Origin: Phallusia fumigata
Taxonomy: Eukaryota; Chordata; Ascidiacea; Phlebobranchia; Ascidiidae
Assembly (NCBI GenBank): GCA_008931825.1
Contig: QXVZ01004525.1
Location: 220,512 to 284,511, forward strand
Direction: 5' to 3'
Length of the DNA: 64,000 bases
Shown here: positions 23,801 through 35,791 of the stretch, piece after piece
Layout: each line of letters opens with the position of its first letter
Numbering within the stretch: the first letter of the stretch is position 1
Program-made: the position numbers and the translations under genes
The notes under the pieces: model-generated
What the model saw: the letters and a program-made list of their open reading frames with translations, nothing else
What the model was told of the DNA's origin: nothing
Databases searched by the model: none

Positions 23801-26585
23801 ATTGTTAGCTGGGTTAACACTGAGCGACATAACGACGTAACAGGACTGGTCTTACTCTTTGCAATTCGGCGGATACAAACAATTCCACACAGTGTGTGGT
23901 CCTGGGTATAAGTCTTAATGAAGTACGGGAATCTTGCAACTAAACAATCACTTTATTTAATGTATCGGGCTCAGAAGCATTTTTTTATAGAATACAAAAA
24001 ATGTAAATAGTTCAAACCATTCAATGGAAATAAAGACACCCAACATTACTTTTAGGTTTCACTCAGCGCATCCATGAAACAATTGTGAACATAAACGAAA
24101 GGTGACAAAGTTTATCAAGTTTATAGCCCTTCACATTCTGGCTTAGCATTTATAATAAGCTAGTTTGTCCTCGTCACACGCTACCTACGCCTGTTAAACC
24201 GTGGTGCGTGAAAAGCGATGGAATGGCGCTTTCACACCCGCACTGCGTCGTCACAAAACCTTTGGTTTCTTTGAAACGTGATTGGGAATGAAGCTTGCAT
24301 GATTTGTACCAAAAGACAAAGGTATGACTTTAAATAGTTTTGTCTTATCTTTCCTTTAGTCTCCCTCATCTCTTAATTGCACATCCTAAAGCAAAGCGAT
24401 CCGAAAACCAACCTGTCAACTTGTAGCGAAATACCACGTCGGGTTTCCCGATTCGTTTGACCTCCGCCGAAATGTCAATCGCGTCGCTACTTCTGCCTTG
24501 TATTGCTGGTAATTTGAGTGGAGCAGATCCGAGGGTGAGGCCTTTTGTTTTGGTTCACCTTGCGTTTGTTGTTTACCAGTGTTGGCCACACAACGCTAAG
24601 CTTATCCTGCAGAGGCAACAGGAAATAATTGCAAACGACCCAACAACGTTACAAATTTGCGACAAAGGCCTGCTTTATTTTTTGCAATCCGGCGGCAGCA
24701 AACGATTTCTATGCTGTGATGAGTTATTACATGCATCCAATCTCTCTACAAACTCCAGAGCTGAATATCCAACTGTATTAAACACCGTTTCGTTTCGGTT
24801 CTCGCATTTCGCGTATCTACCAGCACGACATGCCGGAAGGCGCGGGGCGTGGAAAAACAAGGAAGAGGCGCTTATCGTTTTCAAGTCAAGGACCAAAATG
24901 TGCAAGTACATTTGATGGAAAATGTGCAAGTGCTGAATTGTGCGCGCACATTTTGTGCACATTTTTGCGAATATGTGCAAACACATTTGATGAAAAGTGT
25001 ATAAGTGCTGAAATGTGCGCCCACATTTTGTGCAAATTTTTGCGAAAATGTACAAGCACATTTTATGCACATTACATTGGAAATGTGCAAGGACCGAAAT
25101 GTGCGCGCACATGTGATCGAAAATGTGCTATGCTGAATCGCCACTTTTACGTAAAAATAACATTTAGGTGAACGTATAAATGACGTCATTGCACAACGTA
25201 AATTCAAACGTGGCATCTACGTCGTCTGGAGTCGACACTTTTACGTAAAAATATTGTTTAGATGCACGTATAAATAACGTCATTGTAGAAGGTAAAATAA
25301 CGTCATCATTTACGTTTCAAAAACGTAATTTCAAACGTTCGTAGTTACGTTTTGTAAACGTGTAAATAACGTAGTTGACAACGTAGAATCGAACGTCGCA
25401 TATTTGTCGTCTGGAGTCGACACATTTACGTAAAAAAAAACGTTCGGTTCCAACGTCTTATCGACCAAACATAACCAAAAATCGACGTCGAATCGACGTC
25501 AAATTGATAGCTGGGTTAACACTGAGCGACATAACGACGTAACAGGACTGGTATTACTCTTTGCAATTCGGCTGATACAAACAATTCCACACAGTGTATG
25601 GTCCTGGGTATAAGTCTTAATGAAGTACGGGAATCTTGCAACTAAACAATCACTTTATTTAATGTATCGGGCTCAGAATCATTTTTTTATAGAATACAAA
25701 AAATGTAAATAGTTCAAACCATTCAATGGAAATAAAGACACCCAACATTACTTTTAGGTTTCACTCAGCGCATCAATGAAACAATTGTGAACATAAACGT
25801 AAGGTGACAAAGTTTATCAAGTTTGTAGCCCTTCACATTCTGGCTTAGCATTTATAATAAGCTAGTTTGTCCTCGTCACACGCTACCTACGCCTGTTAAA
25901 CCGTGGTGCGTGAAAAGCGATGGAATGGCGCTTTCACTCCCGCACTGCGTCGTCACAAAACCTTTGGTTTCTTTGAAACGTGATTGGGAACGAAGCTTGC
26001 ATGATTTGTACCAAAAGACAAAGGTATGATTTTAAATAGTTTTGTCTTATCTTTCCTTTAGTCTCCCTCATCTCTTAACTGCACATCCCAAAGCAAAGCG
26101 ATCCGAAAACCAACCTGTCAACTTGTGGCGAAATACTGCGTCGGGTTTCCCGATTCGTTTGACCTCCGCCGAAATGTCAATCGCGTCGCTACTTCTGCCT
26201 TGTATTGCTGGTAATTTGAGTGGAGCAGATCCGAGGGTGAGGCCTTTTGTTTTGGTTCCTCTTGCCTTTGTTGTTTACCAGTGTTGGCCACACAACGCTA
26301 AGCTTATCCTGCAGAGGCAACAGGAAATAATTGAAAACGACCCAACAACGTTACAAATTTGCGACAAAGGCCTGCTTTATTTTTTGCGATCCGGCGGCAG
26401 CAAACGATTTCTATGCTGTGATGTGTTAATACATGCATCCAATCTCTCTACAAACTCAAGAGCTGAACATCCAACTGTATTGAACACTGTTTCTGTTCTC
26501 GCATTTCGCGTATCTACCAGCACGTCATGCCGGAAGGCGAGGGGCGTGAAAAACAAGGAAAAGGCGCTTATCGTTTTCAACTCAA
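20841..26585. repeat. Tandem array of a 1.7 kb unit, about 3.4 copies
   Basis: Units begin near 20841, 22550, 24252 and 25954 (period 1702-1709 bp); the fourth is cut off at 26585. Each unit holds a region that stays open on the plus strand (starts at 21017, 22755, 24457 and, in frame, about 26162), a core of about 250 bp made of imperfect palindromes of the type AATGTGCGCGCACATT, a block of about 370 bp dense in ACGT palindromes (TTACGTAA, TGACGTCA, GTCGAC, AACGTT), and an AT-rich remainder. Copies 2 and 3 are almost identical from about 22755 into 25215 of the next unit, so the last expansion was recent and offset from the older unit edges. I recognise no protein; open frames on both strands follow from the palindromes. 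Confidence 0.85.
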
Positions 26586-26824
26586 GTCAAGTCAAATTTT
26601 ATTTGCATTGTCACTTCATCAAATGTGTCATTGTCTAAAGGTTTCGTATGAGAGCTATGACACCGAAAAAAACAAGGGTTATCGAGTCAAGTGTCCTGTT
26701 ATCAAGGTGTTGCTTGAATTTACTGGGTATGTTCTGCCGTAGGATCACAACCGACCGCACAAACTGACGGGGTACAGCCGGTTGCATAGAACGGTGGTCG
26801 GACCCACAGATTATGCTGGCCCAA
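26586..26824. other. Junction of the tandem array with an interspersed repeat
   Basis: The array breaks into TCAAGTCAAGTCAAATTTTA, a low-complexity start often seen at SINE or MITE ends, and then unique sequence. No gene was recognised. Confidence 0.35.
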
Positions 26825-27120
26825 ACGGAAACACTTAACAAAAAACAAAGTGTATTTTTTTCATTTCATTTTGATCTCGTATCTGCTTACTGTCTTGACG
26901 TTTCATACCTGACACGAATGCCACAAAAAACATAAGCTATGATCTAATTTAACTTTATTGGAATTTTTCGCTTCACAACGCTTGACACACTCACGTCAAG
27001 CTTTTATATGTGCCGGTATGGCTTCGCGTGAGTAATAACAAAACCTAGGAAGCGCAGGCGTGGGTTGCAATCGCCTTATAGCGGAACAACAGCAACAATC
27101 ATACTGCTTTATTTATACAT
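26825..27120. repeat. Linker repeat, copy 2 (matches 6915-7210)
   Basis: The second copy of the roughly 290-bp linker, same orientation as the first. It lies about 0.7 kb beyond the 3' end of glycosyltransferase paralogue 2, on its left. Confidence 0.65.
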
Positions 27121-27837
27121 GGGTGTTAAGAAAGTGTTTTGGAAGGAAGTGTGCGTCCTGTACGAAAAACCCAAACGGGCTCCAATGTAACAAAACGAAA
27201 ATAGTACATTCAAATCAGCAGTCACATTAATCGTCACCAAATCGGAAGTAAAGTACGTGATCCAACAAGTGGGTTCACTCGTTGGCGGAACCATTTTACC
27301 CATTCTTTCTTACTTGGATAAATAGTTCACCCCATTTATGAAATGTTTGCAAGGGTGAACCAACAGAGAGAAGTGGATATATTTTTTGTTTGTATACATT
27401 TTAGCTTAACATTCCATGACTCTAGATATGGTTCTGTTATTTGTAATACTTGGTTTGAATAAAAAACGTACAATAATCAATGTAACGTTGTGTATGCATG
27501 GTTGGGATATAGTAATACTAAGTTGCGGGCAAATAAAATGCTGACTCGATGGAAGAGGTAAACAAAACCAAAGCATACAATCACCAACAAGACAGGAATT
27601 CAAGAAATTAACTAGCTGTAAAACTTTGGTCTGGTAAATACAATTACTTCAGGTGTAGAAAGCAAAATGATAAGGTAAATGGATGTAAGATAACAAAAAT
27701 TTGGCTTGTTGTTTATTAAATTTGTGCGAAAAAATAAACGCAGACAGTTGAACATGGCTAGGAAGAAAAAAAACAAGTATAAGCACAGATTTGTTAGTAA
27801 ATATCCTATCCCGAAAATACAGCTCAATTATCTTAAA
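27121..27837. other. 3' flank of paralogue 2
   Basis: Sequence downstream of the stop codon at 27840-27838 of the minus-strand gene; it should include the 3' UTR. No coding frame or repeat is supported. Confidence 0.4.
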
Positions 27838-30800
27838 TTAATTTACTGCCTTCTTTTTTAGCACATTTCTATGTTCCCTTAGCAACAGGGTGGCCAACTC
27901 CATTTGCGACCCGATGGTTTCCGCCCAAGCACCAAGACACATTTGGAATTGGTCGCTTGGCAACCCCGCGTTGCAGTCTCGGGAATGAAAGAGGTGAATT
28001 AGATCCGGGTCCACAGCGCTCATCACCGTCAAATCCGGATCGGCCAGAACTTTTTCGAAAAAATCAACGTCTTCTCCTCCCCAGCCTGTTCGGTTGGATC
28101 TGAGTTTGAAATGCATTGATAAGAATCAGGCCTATAAGATCGTTGACTGGTTTTGAGGTTGAAACCAGCAAAATAAAAAAACTAGAGACCCCTGTGGGTC
28201 ACAGTGTCGCTCATTTGGGCGAAGAGCCTTACAGTAAAATCATTTTGAACAACAGATTTGTGGTAAGAACTGCAACTGATTAAGAGGCAGCCTCTATAGA
28301 TCGGTTGTGGCATGTGGTGGGATCGACTTTAGGTAGTTTTACGTGCTGTTTGGAAATAACTCTGATAAAAAAATAGTTCTTAACAGCGTAATGCTTTATT
28401 CATCAAATTGTTTCGGCAATAACTCACGCCATCATCAGTAACACAATAAGATTTACACCAGACACGCATCTATTTATGCACGTAGGTGTGAAAACTGGAA
28501 ATGACAAGGTGCGAAACATAAATTCGAAGATAGCATCATTTTTTACCATGATACGTGTTTAACTGCTTATGCACATATACCAAAGTATACCAAAGTGCAT
28601 ATAAGCACGTATATTACAAATAACGAGTAAATCGTAATTTTGGCTTGATTAGAAGATAGTTAAACAAGATCTATTCTTACATGAAACCGCCAATTTTAAC
28701 GTAGTCCGATTTGTACATCGCCGATATTCCGAAAGCGTAGTCCAACCAAAATCCTGACTGCTTGGTTATTGCTCGTTGGTCACGTGACCAAAGATGGGGA
28801 AGCACCTCTGACGCGTAATTTTTGACGTCGGGATCAAACTGCACACGAAATATTTGAGTTTGCACTTTGTCAGTCATTCGAAAACATTTGAAATCACCTG
28901 AGAGAATGCAACTGGAAAAACAACCGTTTCATTTTTCACAACGTTTCGTTTAATTCTGTTGAGGAAGTCAATCGTTATCAACATATCGATGTCCATGTAG
29001 ACGACGATTTCATCATCATGACACTAAAAAATAAAAATCATACTTTAAAGTTGGCTAAATATCGATATGTTTTCAATCCCGTTTTGGTCTTTGTGCTTTC
29101 CTGAGCAAATAAATCGCCATTGCTTCCAACAGATTGAACCCGATGTGTTTAAACAAAAGTCCGTGGCTGTAACATTATAGGACAGACAGCTTAATGGCTG
29201 ACTGACTGTGAAGATTACGCGATTGTTCCGCCCACTAAACAGCTTTTAACATCAGTTATAAATATTCACAAACAATTGTGATATTACACAAAAACACTGG
29301 TGGAAAGTATAAATATTTCCAAGTTCCAAACGGAAGCCATATTCTTTAATAGTCCCACTGTTTAACAATGCCCAGGCAGCTGGGTTCGAAATGCCGAAAG
29401 GGAAACCTTCAAATAACCCTAAGTGTGACTTGCTTTTGTGAAAACAAGACCGATATAAAATTAACTGTACCTGAAGAGTACCGTGATGCAGACCACCGTT
29501 TCTGCTAAATCCGCCTTTTATTACATAGAAATCGATCAGCTTATTTCCATTTTCCTCTCGAAAGCGGGAAATGACCCTTTTAGTGTCGTTGATCTGTCGG
29601 TCGGTGTCGAAAAGCACAAAGACCATACGAAGGGAGACGGAGGCTGATCGGTCGCGGTTGAGCACATTCAGTTTGAAACGTTCAAGAAATGATTCAAGTC
29701 GTGTTTTTGCCTGCAAATACAATTTTGGGTTCGTAATTTGGTTTTACCCATGAAGACGCTGAACCTTTGAATCGTGTTTCCAACTTATTCAACAATTTAA
29801 GTCATAGTGGTAAACGACCACGGCTTGTGGCAAACAGTTACAATGTTTTAACAGTCACCTCAAACAGATAACTTGAAGACTAATTTGACACCACATCACG
29901 AGAAACGTAGAAATGGCGTTTGCAGCACGTAGAAAAAATTCTACACAGAATTGGGCTACTGCCTTGATCTTTTTATTGAGACTCTTTAAAAGCGTGAATT
30001 ATGCATATCATATCAATATCATAGTGCTGAATAGTATTAGAATAGAATTAGCAAATTATGTTACCAATGAATAGATGCTTTTCGTTTACATGGGTTTATA
30101 ACTTAATGTAAGCTACAATTTCTATCAACAAACGGTATAGCTACCTGAAAAACAGTAGAAACGATTGCGATTTGTGTTTCCCTAGTTTCAAGCCTAATAT
30201 CAACGAGTTTAGGAGGTCCAGCAACGAAAGGTCTATTCAAAATAACAATTTCTTGCTTTGTGTCATTTGCATCTGATACCTGTAAAACCAATGGAAAACG
30301 ACTTAATATAAATGATAAACACACAACCTTTCGGTTATAATTTGGTATTTGGGCAAAAAACAAGTAGCAAATCTAGATGATAAGTAAAATTAAACAAACT
30401 TGCCTCTACAAAATTTGCTACATAGAATTTTCCGGCAAAAGGATCGTACTTCTCATATAAATCCACGTGCTTTAGTTCGGCATCCGAGATCCCTAAGCAG
30501 AATTTTTTTAGGTGATTGTGTTTGCTTTTTGGTGAATTATTTGATTTTGGGGGCTTAGTTGTAAAGCCTACCAGAGATTTTCAAAATTTCCTTAGCATGG
30601 GATTTCGCTTTTTGTATCTCAGCCCATCTTACTCCATTCAGTCCGATTCTCGGTTCGTAATTAATCAGATCGTACACAAAATCATCGCGATAATAAGACC
30701 ATCGAAATAAAGTAACGTCTTTGACAGAACTCGGCTTGTATAAATATGATCTTTAAAGCAAAAACACGTAGTCAAATCACAACATTGATCGGTTTCCTCA

Positions 30801-32045
30801 TTTGGTCATCCTGTTAATTCAGCTTACTAACAAAGTGAAACACATGGGTACGTTTCTTTCAAAGTTTGTTGTTTTTGAATATGCAAAACATAGATTCGCA
30901 TCGACCTTTAAATTTGGAACCAAAGTGTGTCCCATATTAGAGCTTTAATTTGAGTCACTAAATTTTGTTTTGTGGGCATTGACAAAGCATTTTTTCTTGT
31001 TTCCTCAGGTTTACAAATTGTCCACAATAAAAAATGATTAGCAAATTTTTCGACATGCTTTTAAAAACGCAAATCGACAAAAAACGACGATTTTGAAATT
31101 TTGAACTAATTTTCATGAAACATTTTGCCCTGACTGAAAACCTATTGCTCGCAAAACGACTGCCTTAAATGTCCTAAACCAAGCTTTTTTCAGTTGAATT
31201 ACATTGAAGTTAATGTTTTGTCTATATCTGTAACAGATATGAATGCTGTACCATCAGTGATACAGTCCGGGATAACATCCCAGCAACAGTTATGGGAAAC
31301 TTGGTTCATTTGAAACAACAATACTATAATGTTAAAGGTAGGCCTACCGGTAATAACTATTGGACACTTTCTCCTGGGTGGCAACGACGTTCGTGTCAAT
31401 ACATGGGAGACAGGCATGTAGATTCTGGCTAAAAACAAAACACTTAATTTTATCTGGGAAGCGTTTGCAAGCGGATGTAAATTCTATGAAATAAAAGGCA
31501 CTTTGCTTTGTGTATGTAAGCTGTATGCTACCGGGTATATTTCATCTTTTAGCCAAACTTTTTTACCTTCTGCATAAACACATCGAAGATTGTCTCACAT
31601 AGGTGCCTGAAATTTGTTGAAGGTTAACAAAAATGTATAACGCAGAGTAGCATGTTGTATCAATATAAATCATGTAGAATACAAAACAAACTGGACACAC
31701 GGAGCTAATATTTATATGTAGAGAAGGAGATACTGTTCATACTTCTCTGATGTTTAAACGATAGAAAACGTAAACGTCGGTGTTTGACGAGAGGTATTTA
31801 TTCAATTCCAGGTTAGATATAATTGTTTCATTGAATCACAAGAAGATTGCAAAGAATATTCACTTTAATAATCACAGTTTTACGCCAATGCAGAAAATTA
31901 CATTGTGCTGAGTGATTCTCTCACCCGCTTTGTTCGGCCAAAAAGTCCTTTCTGCACCAAAACTTGCTTCCAGGTACCAAAAGTTGTGTGCCATTATCCA
32001 GCCGACAACAAACGCTATCAAAAACTGCATCACTTTCACCTTCAT
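27838..32045 (-). CDS. Chondroitin N-acetylgalactosaminyltransferase-like glycosyltransferase, paralogue 2
   Basis: Second gene of the type described at 1464-5922, with the same predicted Golgi role. Exons in transcription order: 31925-32045 (start ATG 32045-32043), 30572-30750, 30404-30492, 30145-30279, 29471-29710, 28898-29023, 28681-28838, 27838-28099. Exon lengths 179, 89, 240, 126 and 158 are identical to paralogue 1. The signal anchor reads QFLIAFVVGWIMAHNFW. Catalytic marks are VYMDIDM (DxD), GFWLDYAFGISAMYKSDY and TGWGGEDVDFFEKVL. As in paralogue 1, the phase of exon 1 shows that a small exon between 30750 and 31925 is not found. The intron after exon 30404-30492 starts GCAAGT, a GC-AG intron: only that donor keeps phase 0. 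The intron between the last two exons holds a hammerhead-like motif. Both genes look intact. Confidence 0.85.
28410..28438 (-). ncRNA. Hammerhead-ribozyme-like core motif in an intron
   Basis: The minus strand reads CTGATGA, then a segment with TGGC and TTGCC that can pair, then GAAAC: the two conserved boxes of a hammerhead core around a stem II. Flanking stems I and III and a cleavage triplet were not convincing by eye. Such cores occur in Penelope-like elements and other animal retroelement remnants, so this may mark the end of a degraded element rather than a working ribozyme. Confidence 0.3.
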
Positions 32046-32721
32046 TGCTGGCGAAGTTAAACGGCTTGGCAGAGTGATTGAAGACAATTTTGGTTTACTC
32101 TACCCCTTTAATTACCGCACTTGGTCATCTTTATAGTGCTGATAGCTTTCTTTTACCTAACATAGTTGTCAACAAATACAACCCCCTCATATACTCATGT
32201 ACAAATTTATTTGTACTTAATGAAGGCTATACTTCCGACGTATGTGTATCAATGCAGCGAATATTTTTTTGAGCACAGTAATGAAAATATGTTCATTAGC
32301 CAGCACTGCACTTTCAACGCCGCTAGTACTTGGTTTATAGCTCTTTTGAATCGAGTGACACAAAACATTCGCAACAATAGCCACCTCGTGCTTCATATTT
32401 AGGTGTAGCCAATGCTGTTGATATCACTCACTGTGGCGGCTTTGCCTCGTGTATATACCACCAATAAAGATTTTGTATCAAACTATAGCTTGTTTAAACT
32501 ATGTGCGTTTAAACTGAAAATAAGCTGCTCTTTGGTTGATTTGTTGGTCTTCTTGCCGAAACATTTTTGTCTCCATTGTGTTTGTGACGTCACATATTAC
32601 ATGGGAAAAACTGCTTTTCGTTACATAAAATGAAGTAAAATCCTATTAATCTGTGTTCGTATAGTTTGTGACAACACGCAAAACGAGTTGTAATGAAGTA
32701 TGCAAACAAAAACAAAAGGGA
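32046..32721. other. Upstream region of paralogue 2
   Basis: About 680 bp between the start codon of the minus-strand gene and the first tRNA gene. It should hold the promoter. Plus-strand open frames of 60-80 codons here are unsupported. Confidence 0.4.
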
Positions 32722-32792
32722 GGTCCCGCCGAGATTTGAACTCGGATCGCTGGATTCAAAGTCCAGAGTGCTAACCGTTACACCACGGGACC
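32722..32792 (-). tRNA. tRNA-Gln (anticodon UUG), copy 1
   Basis: The minus strand starts GGTCCCGTGGTGTAACGGTT and folds into a full cloverleaf: acceptor GGTCCCG pairing with CGGGACC, anticodon stem CTGGA/TCCAG around loop CTTTGAA (anticodon TTG), and T arm with GTTCAAATC. It reads CAA codons. A box GGTGTAACGGTTAGC and B box GTTCAAATC are present. There is no intron, and a T-rich pol III stop (CCCTTTTG) follows. It is identical to the copy at 35792-35862. Confidence 0.95.
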
Positions 32793-32921
32793 GTCGAAGA
32801 TTTCGCGGCGTTTAATAGTTTATAACTTACAGGCATTGGGCTTTAGCGCAGTTGCCAGCAATCTCATTGGTGCCTATTCTGGTGTGTCTTTTTAGTTGGG
32901 TGGCGCGCACACAGCCTTGCT

Positions 32922-33155
32922 TTAGTGGTTCCCAACTTTTTTCATGCACTCCCCTTAGCTCTTTTGGAAACTTTTCATTCCCCCTGCTACTCAACAAGTG
33001 ATATAAAGTAAGATTAAAAGGTTTGAAACCACTGGTTTACCTAAAAAGAAATAGTATTCTTATCATGAATAACTTAAATATAAAGTGGAAATTCCTCCCT
33101 TTAACTCATAAAATTTCTCCCTGGGGAGGAATTCCTCATCGGCTGGGAATCACTG
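32922..33155. mobile_element. hAT-like non-autonomous element (MITE)
   Basis: The left end reads TTAGTGGTTCCCAAC and the right end, in reverse complement, CCAGTGATTCCCAGC: short terminal inverted repeats of the type seen in hAT elements. Flanking 8-mers GCCTTGCT (32914-32921) and GCCTTGTT (33156-33163) differ by one base and look like an 8-bp target duplication. The 234-bp interior is AT-rich and has no transposase frame. Confidence 0.65.
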
Positions 33156-33163
33156 GCCTTGTT

Positions 33164-35239
33164 CAAGCTAAAAAGTTCGCAGCCTTGTAGCAAACAAAGC
33201 GCTGGCGCATAGTGCGTTTTGAATAGTATGTGAGAGTTTGTTTGCATAAAAATTTTGCGTGTTTGGTTGAAGAATGACGAAATCGCAATTTAAAGTGTTG
33301 AAGAAACCGACGAAGCCACAGAGGTTGTTTTGAAACAATACTAACGGCAATGATTTTGTGTTTGGCCAAACCTACATTGCATGTTGGCAGTCACATTATA
33401 GACTCGTAGAGGAAATATATGTAGTGTAAGAATTTTAAGAAGCACTCGTTGTTGGGTGGCGGTTGGCCAAAGTACGTATTGCATGTTGTGGCGAACTCAA
33501 AATGCAGCTATTGGCTAGTAGCAGCTCAACCAGTAGTTTCTACCTTCGGCACGTTGCAGTGGGTTGGAGTCGGCAATTGTCAGACAGAGTAGAGGCATGT
33601 GCAGTGCAGCAGAAATTCAAGCTGTCTTTGAAAACGTTTAGTCGTATTTTAAAAATGTACAGATAGGTCATTGTTGTAAGAAAACTATCGAATGGAAATG
33701 GTTTGTAACAGACACAAAGTTTATCGCTTGCTTTCAAGTCTTTTTTGCACTTGTAATTGTTTTCTCCGAACAACAGTTAATAATATAAACAGTGATATGA
33801 ATTCCTTGGTTAGTGTGTGCATAAACATGTGGGTACTGCTGTCTTTGGGCGTTGATGAAACACCTTGGAATATAATTGTTTTCGAACGGATTAGAATGTT
33901 GTTGTTGTCCTTCGCTGGCGGCAACCAGCTCTCGCATGTAAGTTTGATTTATTTGTTTTACGACAGCGCATGTAAACTATGACACAGAAGTTTCTTACGT
34001 AATACAACGTTCTCTGCCATTTCTTTAAGGTCTGTCGGCAAATACTTTTCAAGGAGGGAATTTGAAGCGAAAGTAACAGCGTGTAATTTTTTCCGGGGTG
34101 ACAACAACATTCAAGATATAACTACCTAAAGCTGTAAGAAAAAAGGTCTTTTGGTGCGGGCAAATCGGGCGTTACAAAATTAGTAAATTATGGGAGATTT
34201 ATTAAGAAATCTCCGTAAGACAAGACTACACCACGTTATGTAGCCTACATCAATTACAACTTAGCTACACTGCTGCGCTATTACGGGCGTCAACGTCTTC
34301 AGTACGTTTTATAAACTTATTAAATAAGCAGCCAATCACAACATAGCGTGTACAGAACAAAAGCAGCACGAAAACATGTCAATCAGAATGACGCTACATT
34401 CTCAATCAAGCTATAAGTGTAAGCGTTGCAAAGTTCTCACAGCGGTTTTAACCATGGGAGTAAACAATTTTATCAGCTCCATGTAACTTCGAGTTGTATG
34501 ACGAAATGAGTTGTTTTGCAAGCGCTTATCGCTAAACTTAAACATTTCTTGCTAATGATCGCCACAGGTTTTACAAAGTTGGGCTGGTAATATCTGTCTG
34601 CAACCGCTACAAGCGCTGTAGGACGTAGGAGTGAATCCTGTTCTGTTATAACAGTTTGCACTTTGAGTAGGAAATCTCGTAGGCTAGTGACAATTTCTCG
34701 GGTCGTTTTTTCATTGTGCGAGATTATCTTGAATGTACCGTTAATGCGAGTAAGCAATAACGATGGCCGTTTAGCCTTGGATTGAAAGTCCATGCTGTTT
34801 ACTTCTGTAAGCCAGCCAAGTCCTGTTTTTGTGTCCGTTCAATCGAAGCCCAGTATTGGCGTGTTGCTCGCTTGTCAGACTGTATTTACTGTAAACCAGG
34901 CTTCATTGTAACATACTTTCCATCCATTTGTCCAAAAAGCCAAAGACATTGGTAAAAATCATGGGTATTGTTCCAAACTCCCATACGTTTAAATATAGTT
35001 TGGCGCAGAGCTTCTGATTGAAACGAGTCTCTTGTTTGTGAACGGAATATCGCTTGCTGAGAATGTGGGTGCTTGTAATAGGAAAATGTTCGGAAGTAGC
35101 GTTGGCTTAATTGTCGGCAATATTAGCTGTCGTCCAGCGGAGAGCGGAGGGCGCTTGTACTTATCTGCTAGTAACGGTGCCGTGTATGCCTCACACACCA
35201 TAGCAATACATGTAAAAAATGATTTTAGGTAGATTGTAA
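33164..35239. other. Intergenic region without supported gene
   Basis: About 2 kb between two transposon insertions. Several open frames of 60-106 codons exist on both strands (for example minus 34473-34793) but none has a domain, splice context or paralogue. Two related short stretches with TTGGCCAAA and ATTGCATGTTG lie about 100 bp apart near 33362 and 33465. Confidence 0.4.
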
Positions 35240-35692
35240 GGGCAACTCTAAAATACGCAATCTACGCAATCCACGCAATCTACGCAATCTGTTTTAATTT
35301 GAAGCAATTTGAGTAGATTAGGCGCACAGCCTGGTTTAGTTCAACTTCATCAGGTTAGGCACTCAGTNTGGTTTAGTTCAACTTCATCAGGTTAGGCACT
35401 CAGTCTAGGAACATGATGCTCAGGTTAGGCACACTTTTTGTAAAACTAGGCTGACCAAACGCAATTCAGGCAAAAACCTGGTATAACTTAACGCAATCTG
35501 GAATGCCCAGGTGTGCATAGATTGCGTATTTTAAAGTTGTCCTGCCTAACTTGGGCATTCCAGATTGTGTTGAATTAAACCAAGATGTGTCCCTAATCCA
35601 TTCAACTTGGCTGGATTGCTTTGAATTAGGCTAGATTGCGTGGATCGCGTAGATTGCGTAGATTGCGTAGATTGCGTATTTTAGAGTTGCCC
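35240..35692. mobile_element. Foldback DNA transposon with perfect 8-bp target duplication
   Basis: A 453-bp element between two copies of GATTGTAA (35232-35239 and 35693-35700). The termini are inverted: GGGCAACTCTAAAATACGCA at the left and its reverse complement at the right, each followed by tandem copies of a roughly 10-bp unit (CAATCTACG). A third, diverged end-like copy lies inside near 35519-35540. An 8-bp duplication fits the hAT or P superfamilies. There is no coding frame; it must be mobilised in trans. One unknown base at 35368 separates two 36-bp copies of the same sequence and probably marks an assembly join. Confidence 0.85.
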
Positions 35693-35791
35693 GATTGTAA
35701 CATGAAATGAAACAAAGTGCGAAAATTCTGGGGCATCTAGTTTGCGAAATCACGTGAAGTAAACTTTAAAATCATGCAAAAAAAAGAGGGA

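Noticed and set aside
21017-26638. Open frames of 100-198 codons repeated in every unit of the 1.7 kb array, on both strands
   Set aside because: They are similar only because the DNA was copied recently; they overlap palindromic repeats, lack domains, and do not show a pattern of codon-level conservation that I can see.
35240-35692. Regular short repeats that could be taken for a CRISPR-like array
   Set aside because: Repeats are about 10 bp without unique spacers and lie in inverted arms of a transposon with target duplication; the DNA is animal.
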